Source of the DNA: Desulforapulum autotrophicum
GTDB lineage: Bacteria > Desulfobacterota > Desulfobacteria > Desulfobacterales > Desulfolunaceae
NCBI GenBank assembly: GCA_020723285.1
Contig: DYJE01000001.1
Span: forward strand, 185,409 to 249,408
Direction of reading: 5' to 3'
DNA: 64,000 bases
Below the pieces are notes generated by a model. That model was given only the letters and a program-made list of their open reading frames with translations. It ran no database searches and was not told the DNA's origin. Shown piece after piece: positions 36,915 through 45,561 of this stretch. The position numbers and the translations under genes are program-made. How positions within the stretch are numbered: position 1 is the first letter of the stretch; every line of letters begins with the position of its first letter.

Positions 36915-37979
36915 ATGCCTTACGCTCAGAAACATATGCCGGAAAAAAATCAACAGGGGCAAAAGTGGTCTCTCCGACGTGTTGCCGTGATCCTTACCCT
37001 GGCCGTGGCTTTCACATTTCTTATCACTGGTGCCGGTGACTGGATCACCCGTGACCAGCTGCCTTCGTCGTTCTCCGAAACAGACGCGGTGGTCGTGAGT
37101 TCAGAAATCGAAAGCAGCACCATCGCAGGCAAGGGTCTTAGTCAGAAACCCACTGTATTTTACAGCGCCATGATCACATTCAGATATACGGTCCAGGGTA
37201 CGGAATACACCGGCCGGAAAACCGTGGGAAACGTCAGCCGAAATGATCACGCCCCTGTTCAGACTATCGTTTCAACCTATTCTCCAGGTGCTATCATTCC
37301 CATTTTGTACAATAAAATCAATCCGGAAGAGTCGAGAATCCAATTAAAAAGTTTTCCGGTGCATCTGTTGAACATTGCAGCCGGCATCCTCTGTATCATC
37401 CTTTCGGTGTTATCCAGTATTTACATTCCCGAGTATCGAACGAAAAAAACCACGCCTGAACAACCCCATCATGCCGTCACAAAAGAGGAGGCTGTTCTCG
37501 ATCACCTTGACTCTCCTTCCGTAGAAGTCCCACAATCAGCTGACATCCCGGAAGAAGTCAAACCCCTTATGGGCTCATGGACCCTTTTGTACCAGATACC
37601 GTCCATGCGTGAAATCATATCGTCGTCCCTTAGCGCCAACAGTGCCATGGGCTCGGACATCCAGGCCGTCATGAGCGCCGGGGCGGAATCCCTCACAGTC
37701 AACATCAGTGCAACGGAAATGGAATTTATATACATGGATTCCAAACTCAAAGGCAGCTGCGACATTGTGAGCCGTTTCACCTGCACTGGAAACCGGCTTG
37801 AACTGGAACATATCAGCATGGATTTTCTCATCGCCGATGTGGAGGGCTTCCCTCCCGCCGCGTACACCTTCGAAATCAAAGATTACAAGCTCACCTTGAA
37901 GTCAGATGGGGTGAAAGGGCTTGGAGGACGGCCCATCGTCTACCTCATGAGCCGGGCAGAACCGGATAAACCGACATGA
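36915..37979 (+). CDS. Membrane protein with DUF3592-like domain
   Basis: 354 aa. An N-terminal helix (RRVAVILTLAVAFTFLITGAG) and a second at about 150-170 (NIAAGILCIILSVLSSIYIP) flank an extracytoplasmic DUF3592-type beta domain (residues about 45-145: FYSAMITFRYTVQGTEYTGR and YSPGAIIPILYNKINPEESR). Residues about 180-354 are a separate cytoplasmic region, unrecognised, with a lipocalin-like strand pattern (VNISATEMEFIYMDSKLKGS; RPIVYLMSRAE). Start after AAGGAT; overlaps the EI24 gene by 4 bases. Confidence 0.72.
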   Translation: MPYAQKHMPEKNQQGQKWSLRRVAVILTLAVAFTFLITGAGDWITRDQLPSSFSETDAVVVSSEIESSTIAGKGLSQKPTVFYSAMITFRYTVQGTEYTGRKTVGNVSRNDHAPVQTIVSTYSPGAIIPILYNKINPEESRIQLKSFPVHLLNIAAGILCIILSVLSSIYIPEYRTKKTTPEQPHHAVTKEEAVLDHLDSPSVEVPQSADIPEEVKPLMGSWTLLYQIPSMREIISSSLSANSAMGSDIQAVMSAGAESLTVNISATEMEFIYMDSKLKGSCDIVSRFTCTGNRLELEHISMDFLIADVEGFPPAAYTFEIKDYKLTLKSDGVKGLGGRPIVYLMSRAEPDKPT

Positions 37980-38659
37980 TCCGCCGATCACCCTATCCTG
38001 TATACAAAACCGCACGGTCCCTCACTGGCAGAGACCTTCTTTTTCTGACACTGGCATCGGCATTCACAGGGCTTATTGTGGTTGTTTTTTCAGCCATGGC
38101 CCTGACCCTGTTATGGTCCAGAGTGACCCATTTTTCATTGCCATATGCGGATACCGTGACCAACATCCTCATGGCCGGCGTCTTCAGCGTGGCCGGATGG
38201 TTCATGCTTCCGACCCTTGTAGTTTTCATTGTGGGGCTGTTTCAGGATACTGTGGTCCACCGGATAGAAAAAAAAGACTACCCTGACGCCATGGGCTCTT
38301 TTGAAAACAGGATCTGGAGGGACCTTACGCATGACCTCCGATTTACCCTGAAAGCCCTTGCCCTGAACCTCATTATCCTTCCATTTTATTTTTTTGCCGT
38401 GGGGCCTGTGTTGTCCATGATTTTAAATAGCTATCTTCTGGGGCGGGAATTTTTCGAAACAGCGGCATCTTATCACATGAACAAATCCGAGGCATGGCAG
38501 CTTGGAAAAAAGAACAAAAAAGCCGTCTTTTTCGGAGGCCTGCTGATTACGGTCCTGACTCTCATTCCCATCGTGAACATGATCGCCCCGGTCTTCGCCC
38601 TCTCGTATATGGTTCACGTTTTCCATGCGCTGAACAATTCCGGAGCCGGCAAGCCATGA
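37976..38659 (+). CDS. EI24-domain membrane protein (CysZ-like)
   Basis: 227 aa with about four membrane helices. Matches EI24/CysZ-family patterns: VVFIVGLFQDTVVHRIEKKDYPD and YLLGREFFETAASYHMNKSEAWQLGKKNKK. CysZ imports sulfate in gammaproteobacteria; whether this protein does so is unknown, but the position downstream of cysE-cysK and next to a sulfotransferase is suggestive. Starts within the DUF3592 stop (ATGA) and its stop overlaps the next start by 3 bases. Confidence 0.78.
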   Translation: MIRRSPYPVYKTARSLTGRDLLFLTLASAFTGLIVVVFSAMALTLLWSRVTHFSLPYADTVTNILMAGVFSVAGWFMLPTLVVFIVGLFQDTVVHRIEKKDYPDAMGSFENRIWRDLTHDLRFTLKALALNLIILPFYFFAVGPVLSMILNSYLLGREFFETAASYHMNKSEAWQLGKKNKKAVFFGGLLITVLTLIPIVNMIAPVFALSYMVHVFHALNNSGAGKP

Positions 38660-39291
38660 CCAACGAACCGGTTTACATCGTATCGGGTTATATGCGCTCA
38701 GGCACGTCCATGATGATGAAATCCCTGATCCAGGGCGGCATGAACGGCCGCTATTCCAATAAAAAAGACAGGATTTTGAATCAACGGTACGAAGAAAAAA
38801 CCTACCATCCCAATCCGGAAGGTTTTTACGAACTGGGGCCAAAAGATTTTGAACATCCCGATTTTCCTGAAGGTTACAGGGGCTGCCTCATCAAAGCCCT
38901 GCACTGGCGGTTGAAAACACTGCCGCCATGCAAGTATCGTGTTGTTTTCATGCTGAGGAACCCCAGGGAAATTGAAGTGAGCTACCTGAAAATGTTCAGG
39001 CAAAGACCTCCCTTTGTCCTTGAAAAATATGCGTCATTTATCGAAGAAACCCTTTCTTTTCTCCGATCACGGGGGGATATGGACGTGGCAACGGTGTGGC
39101 ATCACGACATGGTGAAAAACCCTGTCATGGTGCTATCGGACTTGAAAAGCAAGGGGTTTCCGATCCTGGATGCTGAAAAAGCGGCACATGCGGTAAATCC
39201 TCTTTTATACCGATCCAGGGAACAGGATATCGAAGATGTCAGGCGAAGCATCCCCAACCTTCGGACCGATCTTCCCGAATGCCTTTCATGA
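38656..39291 (+). CDS. Sulfotransferase-family protein
   Basis: 211 aa from the ATG at 38656, which overlaps the EI24 stop; the longer open frame upstream runs over EI24 and is rejected. The PAPS-binding P-loop is [15 protein letters not shown], and the 3'-phosphate motif is [20 protein letters not shown]. Length is short for the family. Transfers sulfuryl groups to an unknown acceptor, or may be a nucleotide-binding relative. Ends 6 bases inside the convergent DedA gene. Confidence 0.83.
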   Translation: MTNEPVYIVSGYMRSGTSMMMKSLIQGGMNGRYSNKKDRILNQRYEEKTYHPNPEGFYELGPKDFEHPDFPEGYRGCLIKALHWRLKTLPPCKYRVVFMLRNPREIEVSYLKMFRQRPPFVLEKYASFIEETLSFLRSRGDMDVATVWHHDMVKNPVMVLSDLKSKGFPILDAEKAAHAVNPLLYRSREQDIEDVRRSIPNLRTDLPECLS

Positions 39292-39933
39292 CGCCTGACG
39301 CGCGTACCTGTGACGTAAAAATTCTATGATTCCAGGCAGAATGGAGACAAAGATGATGGCCAGGATAACCAGGGTGAAATTTCTTTTCACCATGGGGATG
39401 TTGCCGAAATAAAAACCGCCGAAAACGAACGAGGCAATCCACAGAATCCCGCCAATCACATTGTAACTGATGAAGCGCAGATAATGCATCTTCCCCACCC
39501 CTGCCACAAAAGGAGCAAAGGTCCTGATAATCGGCATAAACCGGGCGATGATGATGGTTTTTCCACCATGTCGCTCGTAAAAGGCATGGGTTTTATCCAG
39601 ATAATCCCGATTGATGAAGCGGATGGTCTTCTTTTGTTCGATCTTTTCACCCAGGTATTTTCCGATCCAGTAATTCACGGTATCCCCGAGAACGGCAGCG
39701 ATGGACAGGAGAATGAAAAGCCAGACCACATGAAACGCTCCCACAGCTGCAAAAGCTCCGGCAGCAAAAAGTAGGGAGTCACCAGGAAGAATGGGCGTCA
39801 CCACAAAGCCGGTTTCACAAAAAATGATCAGGAAAAGGATCAGGTATGTCCAGACGCCGTAATTCTGAATCACAGCCCCAAGATGTTTGTCAAGATGCAT
39901 GAAGATGTCGATGAACGTGTATATCAGTTCCAT
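39286..39933 (-). CDS. DedA family membrane protein
   Basis: 215 aa from ATG 39933 (AAGG six bases upstream; longer frame opens at 40008). Typical DedA/SNARE-assoc motifs: [56 protein letters not shown] and [16 protein letters not shown]. These are polytopic inner-membrane proteins linked to lipid (undecaprenyl phosphate) flipping and envelope stability. Alone on its strand; faces the sulfotransferase gene, overlapping by 6 bases. Confidence 0.93.
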   Translation of the reverse strand: MELIYTFIDIFMHLDKHLGAVIQNYGVWTYLILFLIIFCETGFVVTPILPGDSLLFAAGAFAAVGAFHVVWLFILLSIAAVLGDTVNYWIGKYLGEKIEQKKTIRFINRDYLDKTHAFYERHGGKTIIIARFMPIIRTFAPFVAGVGKMHYLRFISYNVIGGILWIASFVFGGFYFGNIPMVKRNFTLVILAIIFVSILPGIIEFLRHRYARQAS

Positions 39934-40039
39934 GTGCCGCCTTGTTAGGTGATAAAATGAATGACCTGTTTTGAAAACCCTTTTTAGATAGTTCAAAACA
40001 GACGTCAATGGAACTGTTTTTTTCCTTGAACCTTTTTTT

Positions 40040-40065
40040 CCGGGAAGGCCTGATGGCCTTCCCGG
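40040..40065 (-). terminator. GC-rich hairpin after fadD
   Basis: Perfect 11-bp arms CCGGGAAGGCC / GGCCTTCCCGG with a 4-base loop, 12 bases past the fadD stop. The minus strand after it is A-rich, not T-rich, so it is at best a weak intrinsic terminator. Confidence 0.5.
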
Positions 40066-40077
40066 AGCTAAATACCA

Positions 40078-41775
40078 TCAACTCCTTCGTTTCATCATCT
40101 CTTCGTTTCTAAGGTCTTTTCGCAAGATCTTGCCCACGTTTGTTTTCGGAAGCTCTTTTCTGAACTCGATCTCCGTGGGGAGTTTGTATCGGGCGAGATG
40201 TTTTTCGCACCAGGTGATGATTTCGTCGGCGGTCGCCGTTTCGTTCTCCTTGAGAACGATAAACGCCTTGATGGCCTCACCTCGGTGCTGGTGCGGAATC
40301 CCGATGGAACAGGCTTCCACGACTTTGGGGTGTTCGTAGAGCACTTCATCGATATCCCTGGGATACACGTTATATCCGCCTGAAATGATCATATCCTTGA
40401 TGCGGTCTACAATGTAGAAATAACCGTCTTCATCCATGCGGGCCACATCACCGGTCCTCAGCCAACCATCGATGATTGTTTCGGACGTGGCTCTGGGATT
40501 GTTGTGGTAGCCCTTCATCACCTGGGGGCCTTTGATTAAAAGCTCGCCCGACTCTCCCACCGGTAAATCCGTCATGAATCCGTCAAGGCTGACAATCCTC
40601 GCATAGGTGTCCGGAGCCGGAATGCCGACGCTCCCTACTTTGCGCTTGTCCGGGGCAAAGGGATTCATGTGGGTCACCGGGCTGGTTTCCGTCATGCCGA
40701 ATCCTTCCACAATCACAGCCCCTGATTTTTCTTCGAAAGCCTTGATCACTTCCACAGGAAGGGGGGCGCTGCCAGAAAAACAACCCTTGATGCAGGAAAG
40801 ATCAACCTTGTCGATGTCTTTGTGAGCCAGCATTCCGATAAACATGGTGGGTACCAGAGGCGCGAATGAAGGCTTATGTTTCCTGATGGTTTCAAGAAGC
40901 TGGTCCGGCTGGGGTTTGGCAACCAGTATATTGCTCCATCCCATGGCCACGGAAAAATTCATGGCGGTGGTCAATCCAAAAATATGGAAAAACGGCAAAG
41001 CGCTCAACGTGGTTTCTTCACCGCGTTTGAACATGGGAAACCAGTTCATGGCCTGCTGGACCTGGCAGCTCAGGTTCCCGTGGGTCAGCATCACGCCTTT
41101 CGAAACACCCGTTGTTCCTCCCGTGTATTGAAACATGGCCACATCATCCCATTCCACAGATGCGGAGGTTGTTTTTTCAGCATACTGTTTCAGCAAGGTT
41201 TTCCATTTATAGACATTGTCCGCAGGCTTCACCTCGGCAGCAAGTTTTTTCTTTTTGGCCACAAGAGGAAAAAGAAGACTTTTGGGGAACGGCAGGTAAT
41301 CTCCGATGGAGGTGTAAATGATGTCTTTGATGGAGGTGCTTGATCTTAAATCGATCATCCTGTTCGCGAGAAGATCCAGAGTGACCAGAAGCTTCGCTCC
41401 GGAATCGTTGAACTGATGTTCCAGTTCTCTGTCTGTATAAAGCGGGTTGTTCATCACCACCACAGCGCCAATCTTGACGGCAGCAAAATATGCGACAACA
41501 CACGGTATGAGGTTTGGAAGAAGAATGGCTATGCGGTCACCTTTTCTGACATCGAGATCCGTGAAGCAGGCCGCCATCTTGTTGATCATGGTGTTGAGTT
41601 CTGCGTATGTGACGTTGTATCCCTGAAACGACAGCGCCATTCTGTTCGGAAAATCCTCCACGCTTTTTGCAAGGTAGTCTTTCAGGAATATTTTCTGGTA
41701 TTCGATGGAATGGGGCACTTCTTTCAGATAATGCTTGAGCCAGGGTCTTTCCATATAGACGCTTTTTTCACTCAT
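40078..41775 (-). CDS. fadD: Long-chain fatty acid CoA ligase
   Basis: 565 aa from ATG 41775 (GGAGG six bases upstream; GTG 41781 is in frame but touches that site). ANL superfamily motifs: A3 FQYTGGTTGVSKGVMLTH, A5 VEGFGMTETSPVTHMNP, A8 GWLRTGDVARMDEDGYFYIVDRIKDMI and the A10 lysine in LPKTNVGKILRKDL. Activates fatty acids with ATP and CoA for beta-oxidation or lipid recycling, fitting a fatty-acid-using sulfate reducer. Single gene with an inverted repeat about 100 bp upstream. Confidence 0.93.
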   Translation of the reverse strand: MSEKSVYMERPWLKHYLKEVPHSIEYQKIFLKDYLAKSVEDFPNRMALSFQGYNVTYAELNTMINKMAACFTDLDVRKGDRIAILLPNLIPCVVAYFAAVKIGAVVVMNNPLYTDRELEHQFNDSGAKLLVTLDLLANRMIDLRSSTSIKDIIYTSIGDYLPFPKSLLFPLVAKKKKLAAEVKPADNVYKWKTLLKQYAEKTTSASVEWDDVAMFQYTGGTTGVSKGVMLTHGNLSCQVQQAMNWFPMFKRGEETTLSALPFFHIFGLTTAMNFSVAMGWSNILVAKPQPDQLLETIRKHKPSFAPLVPTMFIGMLAHKDIDKVDLSCIKGCFSGSAPLPVEVIKAFEEKSGAVIVEGFGMTETSPVTHMNPFAPDKRKVGSVGIPAPDTYARIVSLDGFMTDLPVGESGELLIKGPQVMKGYHNNPRATSETIIDGWLRTGDVARMDEDGYFYIVDRIKDMIISGGYNVYPRDIDEVLYEHPKVVEACSIGIPHQHRGEAIKAFIVLKENETATADEIITWCEKHLARYKLPTEIEFRKELPKTNVGKILRKDLRNEEMMKRRS

Positions 41776-42116
41776 GTTCACCCTCCGTTGGTTGATGACA
41801 CCCCCAGGAATCCATGCACAGTACAGCCACGGAGTTCATGGTGGTTTCATTGTTGCCATGCCATGTCGGCAGTGGTTTGACATGCTTTTTTTGTCAAAAG
41901 AGACAATGACACTGAATGTCTCTTCCCCTGTTGACGAAAAAAGCCCAAAAGCCAGCCCTAAGAAACAATCTGTAACAGTATGAATGCGGTTTCAGCGTGA
42001 TGGAGATCCATCTTAAGAAAAACGAAGACGGGATGTATAAACCTTGTTTATGAGTATGAGATCCGTTACCCGATGTCAAGATTTTTTTATAACAAATGGA
42101 AATAATGAAGAAATTG

Positions 42117-42143
42117 GAATGGGCCGATCTTTACGGCCCATTC
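42117..42143 (-). terminator. Hairpin terminator after the LysA-like gene
   Basis: Perfect 10-bp arms GAATGGGCCG / CGGCCCATTC with a 7-base loop, 35 bases past the stop; only a loose T-rich tail (CAATTTCTTC) follows. Confidence 0.6.
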
Positions 42144-42177
42144 AGACGTTCACATGTAATGATTCAGACGGGACTGT

Positions 42178-43413
42178 TCAGGGAAGCAGGCATTCTCTGA
42201 AAACACCGCGCATGCAGTGGTTCGAACTCATGGCTGACGCATACCCGCCTGCATTGATCATGGCCAGGGTATCCCCTTCCCTGATTTCAGGCATGGATTT
42301 GTTTTCCATCCAGACATCCAGGGCCTCGTTGATATTGCCGCAGATGCTGTATGATTTCTGAGCGTCAGCGGCAAAAACATCCGCTATGTCTCCCCTTAAT
42401 GTGCACACCAGGGGTTCGCAGGGCAGACTGTAATAGAATGGTTCCACAGCGAGGTTGAATCCGCCGTTCACACCGGCAAAGGTGGTGTTCTTTTTCGTTT
42501 CCACCGTGTTCACCGTGAGAAGAAGAACCCCGCCATCCTTCGCGATATAATCACCAGGCTCCACCTGAACGGCGAGACCCCTGCCGCTGAAATTCGATGC
42601 GATCACAGCGGCCCAGGCGTCAAGATCCATGGGTTTGTCCAGTGATGTGTGCGGAAGCCCAAGTCCACCGCCCAAATTCACTTCCCTCAGTTTATCGATA
42701 CCTTTCGCCATGTCGAGGCATGTTCCGATGATTTTGTTCCAGGCATCGAGCTGGGATGAAAGATAACCGCACCCAGTATGAAAATGAATACGAACAACCG
42801 AAAGATTATATTTCCTTGCCGTGGAAAGGGCTTCGTCAAGCTGCTCGGCATATATACCGAATTTGCTGGTCTTGTCGCCACTGTATCTCAAAACAGAAAC
42901 CGAACCGTAACCCACTCCCATGGAAGGATTCAGACGGATTCCGATTTCCATTCCAGGGCAGACCTCTCCGATTTTCCGGATCATGCTGATGGAATCGCAG
43001 TTGATCAGAATCCCCTTCTGTCTGAGAACCACGGCCAGATCAGCCGGGGAAACAGAGCATGCCGTATAGGAAATCTCATTAGCGTCAAAGCCGCAGGACC
43101 GTGCATGGAGGACTTCTTCCGGTGAACAGGCGTCGATGCCGCAAAGGCCTGTTGATTTAAGGAAAGTAAGAAGGGGTGTGAACCGATTGGCTTTCATGGC
43201 GTAAAACAGAGAAAATGGGATTCCTGTTTTATCAAGTGCTGTTCTGATTCTTGTAATGTTCTGCCGGACCCTTTGGGCGCTGTAAACAAAAAGGGGGGTT
43301 CCAAGCTCCTGGGCGATTTGCTCCAGATCACGACCGGCAAGAAAAAGGGAGTTTCCATGATAGGACAGGTCTTCCCTTTCCCACCAGAAAGACCCGGATG
43401 GACTGATTTCCAT
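42178..43413 (-). CDS. LysA-fold type III PLP decarboxylase-like enzyme with altered active-site motif
   Basis: 411 aa from ATG 43413 (AGGGA five bases upstream). Alanine-racemase-type barrel plus C-terminal beta domain. The PLP lysine is in FYAMKANRFTPLL (about residue 74), HTGCGYLS and VNLGGGLGLP follow, and EPGDYIAKDGG is the cofactor-phosphate/Arg region. In diaminopimelate and ornithine decarboxylases the second active site supplies a Cys in G-P-x-C-E-S-x-D; here the equivalent reads GNINEALDVW, so the Cys appears to be Asn. It may therefore have another substrate than LysA. Downstream of the SET-domain gene on the same strand (52 bp). Confidence 0.75.
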   Translation of the reverse strand: MEISPSGSFWWEREDLSYHGNSLFLAGRDLEQIAQELGTPLFVYSAQRVRQNITRIRTALDKTGIPFSLFYAMKANRFTPLLTFLKSTGLCGIDACSPEEVLHARSCGFDANEISYTACSVSPADLAVVLRQKGILINCDSISMIRKIGEVCPGMEIGIRLNPSMGVGYGSVSVLRYSGDKTSKFGIYAEQLDEALSTARKYNLSVVRIHFHTGCGYLSSQLDAWNKIIGTCLDMAKGIDKLREVNLGGGLGLPHTSLDKPMDLDAWAAVIASNFSGRGLAVQVEPGDYIAKDGGVLLLTVNTVETKKNTTFAGVNGGFNLAVEPFYYSLPCEPLVCTLRGDIADVFAADAQKSYSICGNINEALDVWMENKSMPEIREGDTLAMINAGGYASAMSSNHCMRGVFRECLLP

Positions 43414-43465
43414 GTTGTCCCTGTTCACATTGTTGTTAAATGATAATACGGATCATCGGACGATG

Positions 43466-43954
43466 TTACGCTGTTTTTCTGATTTGATTGATTTTGAGAC
43501 TTTCAAGATACTCCATTCCCTCATCGTTAACCCTTTCTTTCCGGCCACTGATCCAGTGACGGCAGTTTTCAGAATTGCACAGGCATTTGAACTGTTTGAA
43601 AAGAACGTCTTCCGTGCTGGAGTAGTCCATGGTGAGGGTTTCGTTTTCTTCGATGTCTCGCAATGCCCAGATGGTGAAATCGATCATGTCAAGGCAGACG
43701 TTGGGATTGCAGGAATGGAGAAGGTATCCGGCGAAATGGGTATCAAGGATATGGGTGGTCGGATTGATCTGAAGGGAATGCTGAACCACCGTATGGACGA
43801 TATGACCGGTAAACCGGGCGACCATACTCCCCCTTTCAATACGTTTTTTTGAAAAAACACCGTAGCCCACATCGCTGTCCTGTTTCTTTACAACAAATGA
43901 GGATCTGGAAGGATAACCGGCATTTACATCCAGATCAAATGGATAGATCAGCAT
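43466..43954 (-). CDS. SET-domain protein lysine methyltransferase
   Basis: 162 aa, essentially a bare SET domain. GYGVFSKKRIERGSMVARFTG is SET motif I, LLHSCNPNVCLD is the HSCxPN motif of the knot and ENETLTMDYSS is the active-site Tyr motif. The C-terminal FKCLCNSENCRHWI is a post-SET-like cysteine cluster. SET enzymes methylate protein lysine with SAM; bacterial targets are mostly unknown. A probable two-gene unit with the LysA-like gene. The start ATG 43954 fits family length. Confidence 0.85.
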   Translation of the reverse strand: MLIYPFDLDVNAGYPSRSSFVVKKQDSDVGYGVFSKKRIERGSMVARFTGHIVHTVVQHSLQINPTTHILDTHFAGYLLHSCNPNVCLDMIDFTIWALRDIEENETLTMDYSSTEDVLFKQFKCLCNSENCRHWISGRKERVNDEGMEYLESLKINQIRKTA

Positions 43955-44141
43955 TCAAAACTCCCTGTGAAAAGTAAATGTTGGGGACCAAACATGACAC
44001 AAGAAATTAAATTGTCAAGAGCAATAAAAGTCCAATTTTCTAATAGACTTATATCATTTAATATATTTTTATGGGCTACAGTTTTTGAAAGGAACACAGC
44101 GGAGGAAATGGATGGAATTCCCTGGAAAAACGGATGAGCGT

Positions 44142-45389
44142 TCATGGCTCCTCAAAACCGCTGCTGGCGTAGCGTTCACGGATGGATTTTATGGCATCCT
44201 GCGCTTCAAAAAACAGAGTGACGATTTCCGGATCGAACTGGGCACCCTTTTCCTTTTCGATCAGATCAAGGACATCGGATTCCTTCCATGCCTCTTTGTA
44301 AATCCTTGAAGAGCAAAGTGCGTCATACACGTCAGCAAGGGCCACAATACGACCGAAAAACGGAATTTCATCACCTTTTTTACCCCTGGGCAGACCATTG
44401 TCCATCGCAAAACCTTCAAGGGGTTTTCCCGTCATAATATCCACATGTCCGGGGTAACCTTTCCCATCCCATCGCTCATGATGAGAAAAAGCAACGACAC
44501 GGGCCGCGTCTTCATATTCCGAACGGCCGAATCCGAAAAGCCGGGCTCCATGAACCGTGTGGGTTTTCATGATTTCAAATTCTTCCGGCTCGAACCGTCC
44601 GGGTTTCTTCAGGATCAGATCGGATATGGCCACTTTTCCCACATCATGGAGCATGGCCGCCATCCTGAGAGAGTCCCTGTTCATGTCCGTCTCGTCTTTG
44701 GATATGCCGTGCTTTCTGGCCCATCGTTCATATATTTCAACCGAATAACCTGCCACACGGTTGACATGGGCACCTGTTTCCTTGGGATCCCTTAATTCAG
44801 CCATCTTGATCATGCGAAGGAGAATGGCCCGGGTCATCTGAGCACGTTCCAGGGCCACCACGGCAATACTGGCGAAGTGAAGCATGATATCTTCGTCGTA
44901 TGCCGTGAATTCCCTGATACGCCCGTTCTCGTCCTGAGCGTTGATGATCTGGAGGATGCCGATCACTTTGTTTCTGGCGTTCGTGAGAGGCATGGTCAGA
45001 ACCGACTTGGTCCTGTATTCCGAGGCCACATCAAACACCTTGTTGAATTTGTAGGGATTCGTTCCTGTTATGGCGTAAACATCCGGCACATTCAAAAGTC
45101 GCCCGGTTGCAGCCACATAGCCAGCCATACTGGATGTATCCACCGGGATGGAAAACGTGGAATAGATCAGTTTTTCCCCTGGAGGAATCCTCTTTTGAAG
45201 GGTATCGTTCTGAGTGTAGGAAAATTTGAGCGCATCGTCTTCTTTGATGTAAATCGATCCGGCGTCGGCCCCGACAAAATCCCTGGCCTTTGAAAGGATG
45301 TGCTCCATGAGAATGTCCAAGTCATGAACCTGATTCAGTTCAATCCCAAGACGGGTGAGACTTTGAAGTTTTTGATTGTCGTTCAGCAT
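44142..45389 (-). CDS. GAF-HD-GYP cyclic-di-GMP phosphodiesterase
   Basis: 415 aa from ATG 45389 (a G7 run two bases upstream is the only Shine-Dalgarno-like site; ATG 45419 is in frame). An N-terminal GAF domain (residues about 10-160; DIDILMEHILSKARDFVG-like start, GSIYIKEDDALKF), then an HD-GYP domain: LHDVGKVAISDLILKKPG, HTVHGARLF and SHHERWDGKGYPGH. Opens c-di-GMP to pGpG or GMP. The GAF may sense a small ligand. Single gene; its partners for c-di-GMP are presumably the PilZ protein and cyclases elsewhere. Confidence 0.92.
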   Translation of the reverse strand: MLNDNQKLQSLTRLGIELNQVHDLDILMEHILSKARDFVGADAGSIYIKEDDALKFSYTQNDTLQKRIPPGEKLIYSTFSIPVDTSSMAGYVAATGRLLNVPDVYAITGTNPYKFNKVFDVASEYRTKSVLTMPLTNARNKVIGILQIINAQDENGRIREFTAYDEDIMLHFASIAVVALERAQMTRAILLRMIKMAELRDPKETGAHVNRVAGYSVEIYERWARKHGISKDETDMNRDSLRMAAMLHDVGKVAISDLILKKPGRFEPEEFEIMKTHTVHGARLFGFGRSEYEDAARVVAFSHHERWDGKGYPGHVDIMTGKPLEGFAMDNGLPRGKKGDEIPFFGRIVALADVYDALCSSRIYKEAWKESDVLDLIEKEKGAQFDPEIVTLFFEAQDAIKSIRERYASSGFEEP

Positions 45390-45561
45390 GGCCCCCCCAT
45401 GATGACATCTGCGGATCATTCAGAAAATCCGCTTGGACTTCTTCAATTATCTTTATGATTAAGATGCGGTATTTTATTATATATGAATCAAAGGTTCAAC
45501 TTAAAATATCGAAGGGTTAAAGATAATACACTGACCCAGGAAAAAAGGGTTGCGTTGAAGA

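Noticed and set aside
38494..38655. N-terminal extension of the sulfotransferase gene
   Set aside because: It lies inside EI24 in another frame, has no signal or domain, and the ATG at 38656 fits the ATGA overlap.
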